Shown: positions 8,481 to 15,367 of the stretch, piece after piece
Position numbering within the stretch: position 1 is the first letter of the stretch
Layout: each line of letters opens with the position of its first letter
DNA from: Actinomycetota bacterium
Lineage (GTDB): Bacteria > Actinomycetota > Thermoleophilia > Gaiellales > Gaiellaceae
Assembly (NCBI GenBank): GCA_003161615.1
Contig: PMOB01000019.1
Location: 114,728-178,727, forward strand
Direction of reading: 5' to 3'
DNA length: 64,000 nt
Notes under the pieces: generated by a model
Databases searched by the model: none
What the model was told of the DNA's origin: nothing
The model's input: only the letters and a program-made list of their open reading frames with translations
Translations under genes and position numbers: made by a program

Positions 8481-9181
8481 TGCGGGTCCGCGACCTCAAC
8501 TGGTTCCAGCTCGAGGAGTACCTGGGCAGCGACGACCGCGTCGTCCTGCCGCTCGGCTCGACGGAACAGCACGCATACCTCTCGCTCGAGACCGACAACA
8601 TCCTCGCGGAGCGCGTCGCAGCGGAGGCCGCGGAACCGCTCGGCGTCCCCGTGCTGCCGGTGCAGCCGTACGGGCTGACGCCGAGCTTCGGCGCCTATCC
8701 CGGCTCCCCGACGCTGCGAGCAGCGACCCTCATGGCGGTCGTCCAGGACATCCTCGACTCGCTCCACGCCCAGGGCTTCCGGCGGATTCTCATCGTCAAC
8801 GGCCACGGCGGCAACCAGCCCGCGGACGCCGCGAGACGGGAATGGAACGCAGCGCACGCTGACGCCGAGACGCTCTTCCACAACTGGTGGGTCGGATCGA
8901 ACGTCTGGGCGCTCGTGCAGGAGCTCGATCCGGGCGCAAGCCATGCATCGTGGATGGAGAACTTCCCGTGGACCCGCTTGCCCGGCGTCGAGCTGCCCGC
9001 CGAGCGGAAGGAGCCGCTGGCGCAGCCGCTCCCGGCGCACCCGCGCGCGATGCGCGAGACGGCGGGCGACGGCCAGTACGGCGGCTTCTACGCGCTGCCG
9101 GACGAGGCCGTCCTGCGCGTCTGGGCGGCGGGCGTCGAGGAGACGCGCGAGCTCCTCGAGCACGGCTGGCGCGGGACGTGA
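8480..9181 (+). CDS. Creatininase-family amidohydrolase
   Basis: 233 residues. The creatininase/mycofactocin-MftE fold is shown by LGSTEQHAYLSLETDN at 25-40, giving the metal-binding E-x-H and Asp, and by VNGHGGN at 106-112. Members hydrolyse cyclic or linear amide bonds (creatinine, formamides, peptides) with two metal ions. The usual EQHGPHLP is replaced by EQHAYLSL, placing it in a divergent branch. Its ATG overlaps the stop of the kinase-aminotransferase fusion, so the two products are made together and probably act in one pathway. The natural substrate is unknown. Confidence 0.85.
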   Translation: MRVRDLNWFQLEEYLGSDDRVVLPLGSTEQHAYLSLETDNILAERVAAEAAEPLGVPVLPVQPYGLTPSFGAYPGSPTLRAATLMAVVQDILDSLHAQGFRRILIVNGHGGNQPADAARREWNAAHADAETLFHNWWVGSNVWALVQELDPGASHASWMENFPWTRLPGVELPAERKEPLAQPLPAHPRAMRETAGDGQYGGFYALPDEAVLRVWAAGVEETRELLEHGWRGT

Positions 9182-9201
9182 CATAGCCGCGCACGGCGGC
9201 G

Positions 9202-9214
9202 TATAACCACCGGG
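9202..9214 (+). promoter_or_regulatory. Leaderless-type -10 box before small lipoprotein gene
   Basis: TATAAC at 9202-9207, one base from the TATAAT consensus, lies seven bases before the ATG at 9215. No Shine-Dalgarno sequence is seen. Confidence 0.5.
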
Positions 9215-9616
9215 ATGACTCGAGCCCTCGTCGCCGCCGGTTGCCTCCTCGCTCTTTTGGCGGTCGTGGCCGGCTGCGGGTCGTCCCACGCGCTATCGGC
9301 CGGCGACGCGCGAGCCATCCTCACCGCCTGGCATGCGAGGAACTACTACTTCAACCACTTCCTCGTGGTGCCGGGGACAACTCCGTGCAACATGGACGTC
9401 AGCGCCGCCGTGCCGGAGCAGCTGCCTGGTCGCTGCACGACGACGGTCACCGATACCGCAGCAGGCGGTCGTACGGTCTCGTTCCTCGAGCATTGGAATG
9501 CGCCCTCCGGCGGCGGCGCGCTTACCGGCGGCTGGACGGTGACGGTCGACGCGCGCGGAAGGGTGCGGGGCATCGCAGTCACGGGATCGAAGCCCCCGGA
9601 GCTTGGGAGCCCCTGA
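9215..9616 (+). CDS. Putative lipoprotein (unknown family)
   Basis: 133 residues with a lipoprotein signal: a hydrophobic stretch ending LLAVVAGC, where the Cys at about 21 would be lipidated. The mature part is about 110 residues with CNMDVS and RCTTTV, which could form a disulfide, and an antiparallel-strand-like C-terminal half (GGRTVSFLEHWNA, GGWTVTVDARGRV). I do not recognise the family. Its stop overlaps the start of the next lipoprotein gene (TGATG), and both proteins end with the same type of WTVTVD or YVVTVDRRNRV strand, suggesting distant relatedness. Confidence 0.7.
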   Translation: MTRALVAAGCLLALLAVVAGCGSSHALSAGDARAILTAWHARNYYFNHFLVVPGTTPCNMDVSAAVPEQLPGRCTTTVTDTAAGGRTVSFLEHWNAPSGGGALTGGWTVTVDARGRVRGIAVTGSKPPELGSP

Positions 9617-10554
9617 TGAGACGAGCGCTCCTAACCGCCGCGTTCGTCGCCGCAGTCGCGGCCGGCTGCGGCGGAGCGTCGCTCAACGGCATTGCCCAGA
9701 AGTACGCGGCGCAGCTGGGCGACCCGCATCCGTCGCGGATCCGCATCGAGACGAACCAGCTGGTCGGCTTTCAGGGCGGACGTCAGGACATGATCGAGCT
9801 CTGGGGACACTTCACATGCAAGAACGGCTGCGGGCTCTACCCGTCGTGCGGACCGGTCGTCTCGGCCAAACAGCGGCGCTCGCGCAACTTCTGCGTCTTT
9901 CGCGGGACATGGGCGAAGATCGACCTCGCTACCGGGAGTCACGAGCTACGCGGAGTCGAGCTCGGCTCGAGTCGCGATCCTGCCACCCTCAGCCAAGCTC
10001 GCCGGATCCGGCCTCTCTTTGCCGCCTTCCCGGACACGGGCGACGTCCGGAACCCTTGTCGCCTTACGCCGCAGACTCCAGGTACATGTTCGACGAGCCT
10101 CTCGGGCGACGGTGCCTTCTTCCACGTCCGCTGGACATACGAGGGACACACCTACCGCGGCGGCTGGGTCGTCACCCTTGGCAGCCCACCGAGCATCCGC
10201 GTCACAGGCGCTGTCCCGACGCAGCTCTTCGTTCTTCGTGCCATCGCGGCCGCGAAGGCCACCAACCCGGACGCATTCGCGCCGTTTCCACGGTCGCCGA
10301 GCGAGCATCCGTGCTCGTTCACCGGCGGCGGAAGCGCGCGAGCGTGGGGCATGTGCACCACGTCGATCGCCCGCGGCCCTGCGCGCTCACACCGCGTCGC
10401 GTTCGGATTCCGCTGGTGGAATCGCCGGCCAAATGGGAAGACGGAGGGCGTCCCGCATCACCTGAAGTACGTCGTGACGGTCGATCGGAGAAACCGGGTG
10501 ACGGGGACGCAGTTGCACCACACTGTCCCGTCGCCGCCCTTCGTCTGGCACTAG
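9616..10554 (+). CDS. Putative lipoprotein (unknown family)
   Basis: 312 residues with a short lipoprotein signal (MRRALLTAAFVAAVAAGC). The extracytoplasmic part is Cys-rich (CKNGCGLYPSCG, NFCVF, NPCRLTPQTPGTC, HPCSF, GMCTT), so several disulfides are likely. The C-terminal region shows repeated strand-like segments such as FFHVRWTYEGHTYRGGWVVT and a closing YVVTVDRRNRVTG that resembles the end of the preceding lipoprotein (WTVTVDARGRVRG). No family is recognised. It is translationally coupled to that gene and is followed by a probable weak terminator. Confidence 0.65.
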   Translation: MRRALLTAAFVAAVAAGCGGASLNGIAQKYAAQLGDPHPSRIRIETNQLVGFQGGRQDMIELWGHFTCKNGCGLYPSCGPVVSAKQRRSRNFCVFRGTWAKIDLATGSHELRGVELGSSRDPATLSQARRIRPLFAAFPDTGDVRNPCRLTPQTPGTCSTSLSGDGAFFHVRWTYEGHTYRGGWVVTLGSPPSIRVTGAVPTQLFVLRAIAAAKATNPDAFAPFPRSPSEHPCSFTGGGSARAWGMCTTSIARGPARSHRVAFGFRWWNRRPNGKTEGVPHHLKYVVTVDRRNRVTGTQLHHTVPSPPFVWH

Positions 10555-10560
10555 CTCCGT

Positions 10561-10584
10561 AACCCCGCGGGCCACGCGGCGGTT
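10561..10584 (+). terminator. Probable weak terminator between convergent genes
   Basis: AACCCCGCG pairs with CGCGGCGGTT (one bulged C) across a short loop, with TTTGTG following on the plus strand and AA-rich flank on the other, in the 39-bp gap between the lipoprotein gene and the convergent kinase gene. It could act in both directions. Confidence 0.35.
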
Positions 10585-10593
10585 TGTGACGCC

Positions 10594-11706
10594 TTACCGA
10601 GACTTTGCAGCGGCGTTCTGCCGGAGCCAGGCCGCGAGATTCTGCGCCTCCGCGGCCGCGTTCGCCCCCGTCGCCGGCGGCACGACGGCGGCAGGAGGCC
10701 CAGTCCGGGTCTTCGCCGGGGAACCGCCACCTGTCGTTGCCAACGCGACCACGAGACCGGCGACCGCAGCCGCGACCACCACCGCGGCGAGCGCGAGCCG
10801 GCGCGGCCGCCGGCCGCCTCGTAGCCCGTCGCGAGGAGCGAGGATCTCCGTCGCGCGCACGGCGGGATCCGCGGGAAGCGACAGCGTCTGCGCCTCCGAG
10901 GTGAACGGGGCGAGCCGGCGCGCCAGCGCCGCCGCCGACAGCGGGCGATCCTCCGGGCGCTCGGCGAGGCACTCCGTCACGGCGAGCGCGAGCCCCGGCG
11001 GAACGTCCCGCGCGCGAGCGCTGACGTCCGGCGTGCGGAAGGCGCCCGTCCGCCCGAGCTCGGCGAGGGACTCCGCCCGGTGCGGCGGCTCACCCGCCAG
11101 CAGCTCGTAGAGAACCGCGCCGACCGCGTAGATGTCGGCCGCAGCCGTCACCTGCTCGCCGCGGGCCTGCTCCGGCGCGAGATAGCCGACGGTGCCGAGC
11201 ACGGTGCCGGTGAGGGTGAGCCGCGTCCCCTCCGTCCCGAGCGCGATGCCGAAGTCGCCGAGCTTGAGCACGCCGTCGCGTCCGAGCAGGAGATTCTGCG
11301 GCTTCACGTCGCGGTGGACAAGACCTGCCTCGTGCACCGCCGCGAGCCCGGTGCAAATCTGCACTCCAAGCCCTGCGGCCTCGGCCGCCGACAGCCGGCC
11401 TCGCCGCGCCACAAACTCGGCGAGCGTCTCACCCTCTACGTACTCCATGGCGATAAACGGCCGTTGCCCGTCCACTCCGACGTCGAAGACACGGACGACG
11501 TTCGGATGGGCGAGACGGGCGGCAAGCCGGGCCTCGCGGAGGAAGCGGGCGCGGAGATCCTCGTCGCGGGCGAGATTCTCGGCCAGGCGCTTCAGCGCAA
11601 CCGGCCGGTCGAGCTCGATGTCGCGGGCGAGGTCGACGACCGCCATGGCGCCGTGACCGAGAGGCCGGATCACCTGGTAGCGGCCGGCGAGAATCGTGGT
11701 GCTCAT
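10594..11706 (-). CDS. Membrane-anchored Ser/Thr protein kinase (PknB-like)
   Basis: 370 residues. The Hanks-type kinase domain covers about residues 8-270: glycine loop GHGAMA at 17-22 (third Gly is Ala), ATP lysine K39, catalytic HRDVKPQN at 131-138, DFG at 151-153 and GTVGYLAPEQ at 171-180. A membrane helix follows at about 303-323. The outer part is only about 45 residues (Pro/Ala-rich, then a short helix), with no PASTA repeats, so it is not a muropeptide sensor of the PknB type. The ATG at 11706 overlaps by four bases the stop of an upstream lipoprotein gene, so a kinase-lipoprotein partnership is plausible. Confidence 0.88.
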   Translation of the reverse strand: MSTTILAGRYQVIRPLGHGAMAVVDLARDIELDRPVALKRLAENLARDEDLRARFLREARLAARLAHPNVVRVFDVGVDGQRPFIAMEYVEGETLAEFVARRGRLSAAEAAGLGVQICTGLAAVHEAGLVHRDVKPQNLLLGRDGVLKLGDFGIALGTEGTRLTLTGTVLGTVGYLAPEQARGEQVTAAADIYAVGAVLYELLAGEPPHRAESLAELGRTGAFRTPDVSARARDVPPGLALAVTECLAERPEDRPLSAAALARRLAPFTSEAQTLSLPADPAVRATEILAPRDGLRGGRRPRRLALAAVVVAAAVAGLVVALATTGGGSPAKTRTGPPAAVVPPATGANAAAEAQNLAAWLRQNAAAKSR

Positions 11707-12080
11707 TGGTCTCCACCCGGTCCAGGCGGTCCGTGCTTCTTCTTCGGCTTCTTCGGCCCTTTCGGCGGCTTCGGCGGCCCTTGCACGCACTGGATCCGGT
11801 CGGAAAGCATCGTCACCGCCGTGAGGAGAACCGTCTGGAAGCGGGAGGGAATCCGTGCGCTGTTGGCGTCAACGTCGGCCGCGAGCGACCTGGCGAGCTG
11901 CTGGGCGCGGCAGCCGTCGCCGGCTTGCGCCGCCAGCGCGACGTCGTCCGCCTCGTGCGCCCACTTCTGCGCCAGGGCGGCCGGCAGCTTCGGTGGCGCT
12001 CGATGCGAGCGCGGCGAGCCGCCGCAGCCTGCAGCGAGCAGCGCGACGAGGAACGCAACCGAGCAGACCCGGAGAAGCAC
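11703..12080 (-). CDS. Small lipoprotein co-translated with the kinase
   Basis: 125 residues starting at a GTG with a GGAAGG ribosome-binding sequence. The signal ends LLAAGCGG, a clear lipobox. The mature part is predicted helical (roughly residues 32-95, ALAQKWAHEADDVALAAQAG...), with CRAQQL and IQCVQG cysteines, and ends in a Pro/Gly/Lys-rich tail (KPPKGPKKPKKKHGPPGPGG). The family is unknown. Because its stop overlaps the kinase start (ATGA at 11703-11706), it may be the extracytoplasmic partner or substrate-binding element of that kinase; this is inference from context only. Confidence 0.7.
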   Translation of the reverse strand: MLLRVCSVAFLVALLAAGCGGSPRSHRAPPKLPAALAQKWAHEADDVALAAQAGDGCRAQQLARSLAADVDANSARIPSRFQTVLLTAVTMLSDRIQCVQGPPKPPKGPKKPKKKHGPPGPGGDQ

Positions 12081-12144
12081 TCCCTTCCTCTCTACCCGTT
12101 GACGCCCCGACCTACCCCGCCTGGCAATTCCAGCCCAGTCCGAT

Positions 12145-12156
12145 TACTCTGCAGGC
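12145..12156 (+). promoter_or_regulatory. Leaderless-type -10 box before the small zinc-finger gene
   Basis: TACTCT at 12145-12150 ends six bases before the ATG at 12157, without a Shine-Dalgarno sequence. Confidence 0.5.
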
Positions 12157-12399
12157 ATGCCGATGCTGCATGGGTGCGCGTTTCCGGATTGCACCACGTT
12201 CACCCTCAGTACGTACTGCGTCGAGCACGAGCTCCTCATCCGCGTCATGAAGGAGACGGAACGTGCGCACGCCGCGCACCCGCTCGAGGTCGTGGCCGAG
12301 GAGACGGAGCGTGCGCACGCCACGCACCCGCTCGAGGTCGTGGCCGACGCTGCGCTGGCCGCCACGGCGGACGACGCGCCCGAGCCTGCGGCCTTCTAG
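12157..12399 (+). CDS. Small zinc-finger-like protein with a 16-residue tandem repeat
   Basis: 80 residues. The N-terminus has C7-x4-C12-x8-C21-x2-H24, a short treble-clef/zinc-ribbon pattern (PxC...YCxxH) seen in many tiny actinobacterial and phage proteins, probably binding one zinc. Residues 33-64 are two nearly identical copies of ETERAHAAHPLEVVAE. The DNA copies (12253-12300 and 12301-12348) differ at only three positions, two of them synonymous or conservative, so the duplication is recent or homogenised. The tail is Ala/Asp/Glu-rich. No function is known. It is convergent with the anti-sigma-like gene four bases away. Confidence 0.65.
   Translation: MPMLHGCAFPDCTTFTLSTYCVEHELLIRVMKETERAHAAHPLEVVAEETERAHATHPLEVVADAALAATADDAPEPAAF
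12253..12348 (+). repeat. 48-bp in-frame tandem duplication
   Basis: Two adjacent 48-bp units (12253-12300, 12301-12348) differ at three bases and encode two 16-residue repeats within the small zinc-finger protein. Confidence 0.95.
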
Positions 12400-12403
12400 A
12401 GGT

Positions 12404-12880
12404 CTACTCGATCTCGACCGCGGGGTTCCGCACGCCGCCCGGGGCGGGCACGATCAACGCCTGCTTGTAGGCGGTGAGGGCGATGCGACTGTCGACCGTG
12501 CAGGCCGTGCAGCCGGTGCTGGACGCGATCGGGATGTTGCTCGACGAGGACGACTGGATCGGCGCGCCGCCCGACGGGAAGCCGACGAGGACCGCGGCGA
12601 CCGCTGCTGCCGCCGCTGACGCGCCCGCGACGACGAGCCTGCTGACGCCGGACAGGCGTCGCCTCAGAGCGGTTACGCGGATGTCCTGCTCGAGCGCCGT
12701 AGGCTCGGCTGCCCGGAGCAAACCCGTGAACGCGCCGGCGTCGGCGACCCAGGTCGCGCAGTCGGCACACGCCGCAAGGTGGTGGCGGAGGCGCGCTGCG
12801 TCGAACTCCGGAAGCTCGCCGTCAAGCTCACACGAGGCGAGCAGACGCGATTGACGGCACTGATCTGGCATTGGGCTCAT
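12404..12880 (-). CDS. Putative transmembrane anti-sigma factor (zf-HC2 type)
   Basis: About 158 residues. The N-terminal 70 residues carry an anti-sigma zinc-binding layout: C9 and C18 flank a helix, then HHLAACADC at about 33-41 gives the H-x3-C-x2-C motif. A membrane segment follows (about 80-100, LVVAGASAAAAAVAAVLVGF), then a short outer part with Ser-rich and GCTACT elements. ZAS-type proteins bind ECF sigma factors at the membrane, but no ECF sigma gene is adjacent, so it is an orphan. ATG at 12880 is used; GTG at 12883 and ATG at 12871 are also possible. No clear ribosome-binding site is seen. Confidence 0.65.
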   Translation of the reverse strand: MSPMPDQCRQSRLLASCELDGELPEFDAARLRHHLAACADCATWVADAGAFTGLLRAAEPTALEQDIRVTALRRRLSGVSRLVVAGASAAAAAVAAVLVGFPSGGAPIQSSSSSNIPIASSTGCTACTVDSRIALTAYKQALIVPAPGGVRNPAVEIE

Positions 12881-12947
12881 CACTTGAAGTGGACGTGAAT
12901 ACGAGTCGAAAGTTAGCGTCGCTTTCGTTGTTACTCTCGGTCGTGCG

Positions 12948-13754
12948 GTGAAATTCCTTTACTCCCCTCGCGCAAGACGCCGGCTGATGTGGATCAGTTT
13001 GCCTGTCCTGACGGCCGGCGCCGTTGCCGCGATCATGGTCCTGATTCCCGAACCCGCGCAGCCGAATCTCAATCCGAGCAAGAACGCGCCGCCTGCGAAG
13101 GTTCGTGCGCCGATCACCACCCACGTCTCAGCCGTCGAGCGGCGTGGGATCAACGCGACTCTCGACAAGTTCCTCTCGGCCGGGCTCAACCACAACTCGA
13201 TGGCGACGGCCTGGCGGCTCGCCGGCCCCGAACTGAAAGGCGGGACGACGCTCCGCGAGTGGGAACGGGGCACGAGCCCGATCCCGTACTACCCGACCCA
13301 TGAGACGGCCTTCCACGGCTGGACGACGATCGACGCCGGCCCAAACTACGTCGTGTTCAACATCCTCGTCCATCCACGTCGCGGCGCGACGTCGTCGTGG
13401 GTCTTCTCCGGTGAGGTGATCAAGCACCGCTCGGGTTGGGTCGTCAACCGTCTGTACACGGTCGCGACGATGCAGCGGCCGACGAAGCAGGGCCAGAAGG
13501 AGGTCGGCCCGGCCGACTTCCAGGCCGGCCCGGCCGCGACGGGCATCCCCGTGTCGAAGGGAGCGCTCAGCACGACGTGGCTGCTCGCCATCGTCGGGAT
13601 CATCGGAATGGTGCTCGTCTTCCCGCTCGGGTTCGGCATCGCCGTAGCGGTGAAGGGCCGCCGTCGGCGGCGCGAGTACGAGGGGTCGCGAAGTCGCTCC
13701 CTGCCACCGCTGCCGAGGCGCGCGCAGCACACGGTCGGCGGGCCTCGAACCTAA
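12948..13754 (+). CDS. Membrane protein, paralogue of the next gene (unknown function)
   Basis: 268 residues from a GTG. A short SPRARRRL segment precedes a first membrane helix (about 15-34). A domain of about 150 residues lies outside, with REWERGTSPIPYYP, YVVFNILVHPR and SGWVVNRLYT; a second helix is at about 207-230, and a basic tail ends in the cytoplasm. The outer domain resembles an NTF2/SnoaL-like or lumazine-binding-like fold by its pattern of strands, but this is a guess. The following gene (13786) shares SPRAxRRL, the W-x2-G-x2-P-(I/V)-P-Y pattern and the closing G-(W/K)-(V/L)-VN segment, so the two arose by tandem duplication. The family is not recognised. Confidence 0.65.
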   Translation: MKFLYSPRARRRLMWISLPVLTAGAVAAIMVLIPEPAQPNLNPSKNAPPAKVRAPITTHVSAVERRGINATLDKFLSAGLNHNSMATAWRLAGPELKGGTTLREWERGTSPIPYYPTHETAFHGWTTIDAGPNYVVFNILVHPRRGATSSWVFSGEVIKHRSGWVVNRLYTVATMQRPTKQGQKEVGPADFQAGPAATGIPVSKGALSTTWLLAIVGIIGMVLVFPLGFGIAVAVKGRRRRREYEGSRSRSLPPLPRRAQHTVGGPRT

Positions 13755-13785
13755 CTTTTCTCTGGTACTTTCGTCTGACTCCCCG

Positions 13786-14355
13786 ATGGCCACGATGTCC
13801 AGCGATTCCGGTTTTCTCTCGTCTCCGCGCGCCCAGCGCCGTCTTCTCTTGGGCAGCTCGGCGATCTTCATCGTCGGTTTGATCGTGTTCGTCTCGGTTT
13901 ACGCGCTTCGCGGCACTAGCGGCCCCGCGAACGTGTTCCACGGGAAAGCCAAGTTCCAGCAGCACCTGGTCAAGGCGCCGGTGACCAACACGTCACGCTC
14001 GGTCGCCCGGACGTTCATGGAGACCGTCGTGCAGCGGAAGAACCTCGCGGTTGCGTATCCGCTCGTCGCCCACACGCTGATCGGAAACGAGAGCAGGAAG
14101 CAGTGGCTCACGGGCAACAACCCGGTCGTCCCGTACTGGTCGAACAACGTCAAGACGGCGCATTTCCTCGTCGACTGGTCGTACAAGGACCGCGTCCTCT
14201 TCGAGGTCGACCTCGTCGCCCAGCCCGGCACGAACCAGCGCCCGCATCTCCTCTGGTACCTCGGCGAGCGGAAGATCAACGGCAAGTGGCTCGTCAACTA
14301 CTGGCTGCCGCACTGGACCGCGCCGGTCCCGCAGGGCCCTGCGGGCGGCAACTAG
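13786..14355 (+). CDS. Membrane-anchored protein, paralogue of the preceding gene
   Basis: 189 residues with one membrane helix at about 20-41 (LLLGSSAIFIVGLIVFVSVYAL) preceded by SSPRAQRRL. The outer domain carries RKQWLTGNNPVVPYW, RVLFEVDLVAQPG and NGKWLVNYWLPHW, matching in order the segments of the upstream protein, but it lacks that protein's second membrane helix and cytoplasmic tail. It starts 31 bases after the upstream gene and is probably co-transcribed. A TACTTT box about 14 bases before the ATG could alternatively drive it. Function is unknown; an extracytoplasmic ligand-binding role is only a possibility. Confidence 0.65.
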   Translation: MATMSSDSGFLSSPRAQRRLLLGSSAIFIVGLIVFVSVYALRGTSGPANVFHGKAKFQQHLVKAPVTNTSRSVARTFMETVVQRKNLAVAYPLVAHTLIGNESRKQWLTGNNPVVPYWSNNVKTAHFLVDWSYKDRVLFEVDLVAQPGTNQRPHLLWYLGERKINGKWLVNYWLPHWTAPVPQGPAGGN

Positions 14356-14376
14356 TCCCGCCTAGCTAGTCCCGCC
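14352..14376. repeat. 11-bp direct repeat across a stop codon
   Basis: CTAGTCCCGCC occurs at 14352-14362 and 14366-14376, a 14-bp period that contains the TAG stop of the preceding plus-strand gene in its first copy. Confidence 0.85.
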
Positions 14377-14385
14377 GCTCCCCGC

Positions 14386-15363
14386 TCACGCGTTCAGCCG
14401 GATCCTCGGGTCGAGGAACGCGTACACGACGTCGACGATGAAGTTGAGGACGATCACCGTGACCGTCACGGCGATGACGATCCCGACCACGACGGGCAGG
14501 TTCCGGCCGAGCGAAGCAGTGACGAGCTCCCCGCCGAGGCCGTTCAGGTCGAAGACGCTCTCGACGAACAACGCGATGCCGAAGGCATGGCCGAGGTCCA
14601 TGCCGAGGATCGTCACGATCGGCAGCATGCTGTTCCGCAGGATGTGGTGGACGAGGATGCGGCCGGTCGAAGCGCCTTTCGCCCGCGCGGTGCGCACGTA
14701 GTCCTCGCGCGACGTCTCGAGGATGCCGGCTCGGATCATCCTCGTGTACAGCGCGGCGTAGATGAGCATGAACGTCGTCCACGGCAAGAGCAGGTGGTAC
14801 GCCCAGCGGGCCGCGCCGGAGCACACGCCGATCTGAGGGTGCGGGAAGAAGTAGCAGTAGTCGGCGATCGGGGTCCAGTGGAGCCTGAATCCGAACGTGT
14901 AGGCGAGGATCAGCCCGATCCAGACGGCCGGCGCGGACACGCCGACCAGCACGAAGATCATCCCGAAACGGTCGAGGAGCGAGCGGGGACGCAGCGCCGA
15001 GATGATCCCGAGCGGTATCGCGACGAGCAGCCAGAGCACCGCGCCGCCGATGACGAGCGATCCCGTGACCGGTGCGTCCTTGGCGATGATCCAGCGCACC
15101 GAGGCGCCGTTGACGAACGAGTAGCCGAGGGAGCCGTGCCGGATGAGGTTCCACATGAACAGCCAGTACTGCTGGTAGACCGGGATGTCGAGGTGGAGCT
15201 CCTGGCGGATGTGCGCGAGGAGCTGGGGCGAAGCCGAAGCGCTCCCAGCCGCGATCACCGCCGGATCGCCCGGCACGACGAAAAAGATCACGTATGTGAG
15301 GACCGTCGCGGCGAAGAACAGCCAGATCGCCCAGAGGAACCGGCGGAAGACGAACCGGCTCAC
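14386..15363 (-). CDS. oppB: OppB/DppB-type ABC permease (copy 1)
   Basis: 325 residues of the binding-protein-dependent permease family for peptides/nickel. It has an N-terminal helix, an extracytoplasmic domain with PVYQQYWLFMWNLIRHGSLG, then five core helices. The cytoplasmic EAA-type loop reads EDYVRTARAKGAS followed by ILVHHILRNSMLPIVT, which couples to the ATPases. A loop between membrane segments carries two Cys (DYCYFF...GVCSG) also present in the other two OppB copies here. It is the last gene of the transporter operon, four bases after copy 2. The end YAFLDPRIRLNA is typical of the family. Confidence 0.88.
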   Translation of the reverse strand: MSRFVFRRFLWAIWLFFAATVLTYVIFFVVPGDPAVIAAGSASASPQLLAHIRQELHLDIPVYQQYWLFMWNLIRHGSLGYSFVNGASVRWIIAKDAPVTGSLVIGGAVLWLLVAIPLGIISALRPRSLLDRFGMIFVLVGVSAPAVWIGLILAYTFGFRLHWTPIADYCYFFPHPQIGVCSGAARWAYHLLLPWTTFMLIYAALYTRMIRAGILETSREDYVRTARAKGASTGRILVHHILRNSMLPIVTILGMDLGHAFGIALFVESVFDLNGLGGELVTASLGRNLPVVVGIVIAVTVTVIVLNFIVDVVYAFLDPRIRLNA

Positions 15364-15367
15364 GCCG

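Noticed and set aside
12253-12348. CRISPR-like repeat
   Set aside because: Only two directly adjacent 48-bp units with no spacers, inside a coding frame.
12157-12880. Toxin-antitoxin pair formed by the small zinc-finger gene and the neighbouring small gene
   Set aside because: They are convergent, not an operon, and the second is an anti-sigma-like membrane protein.
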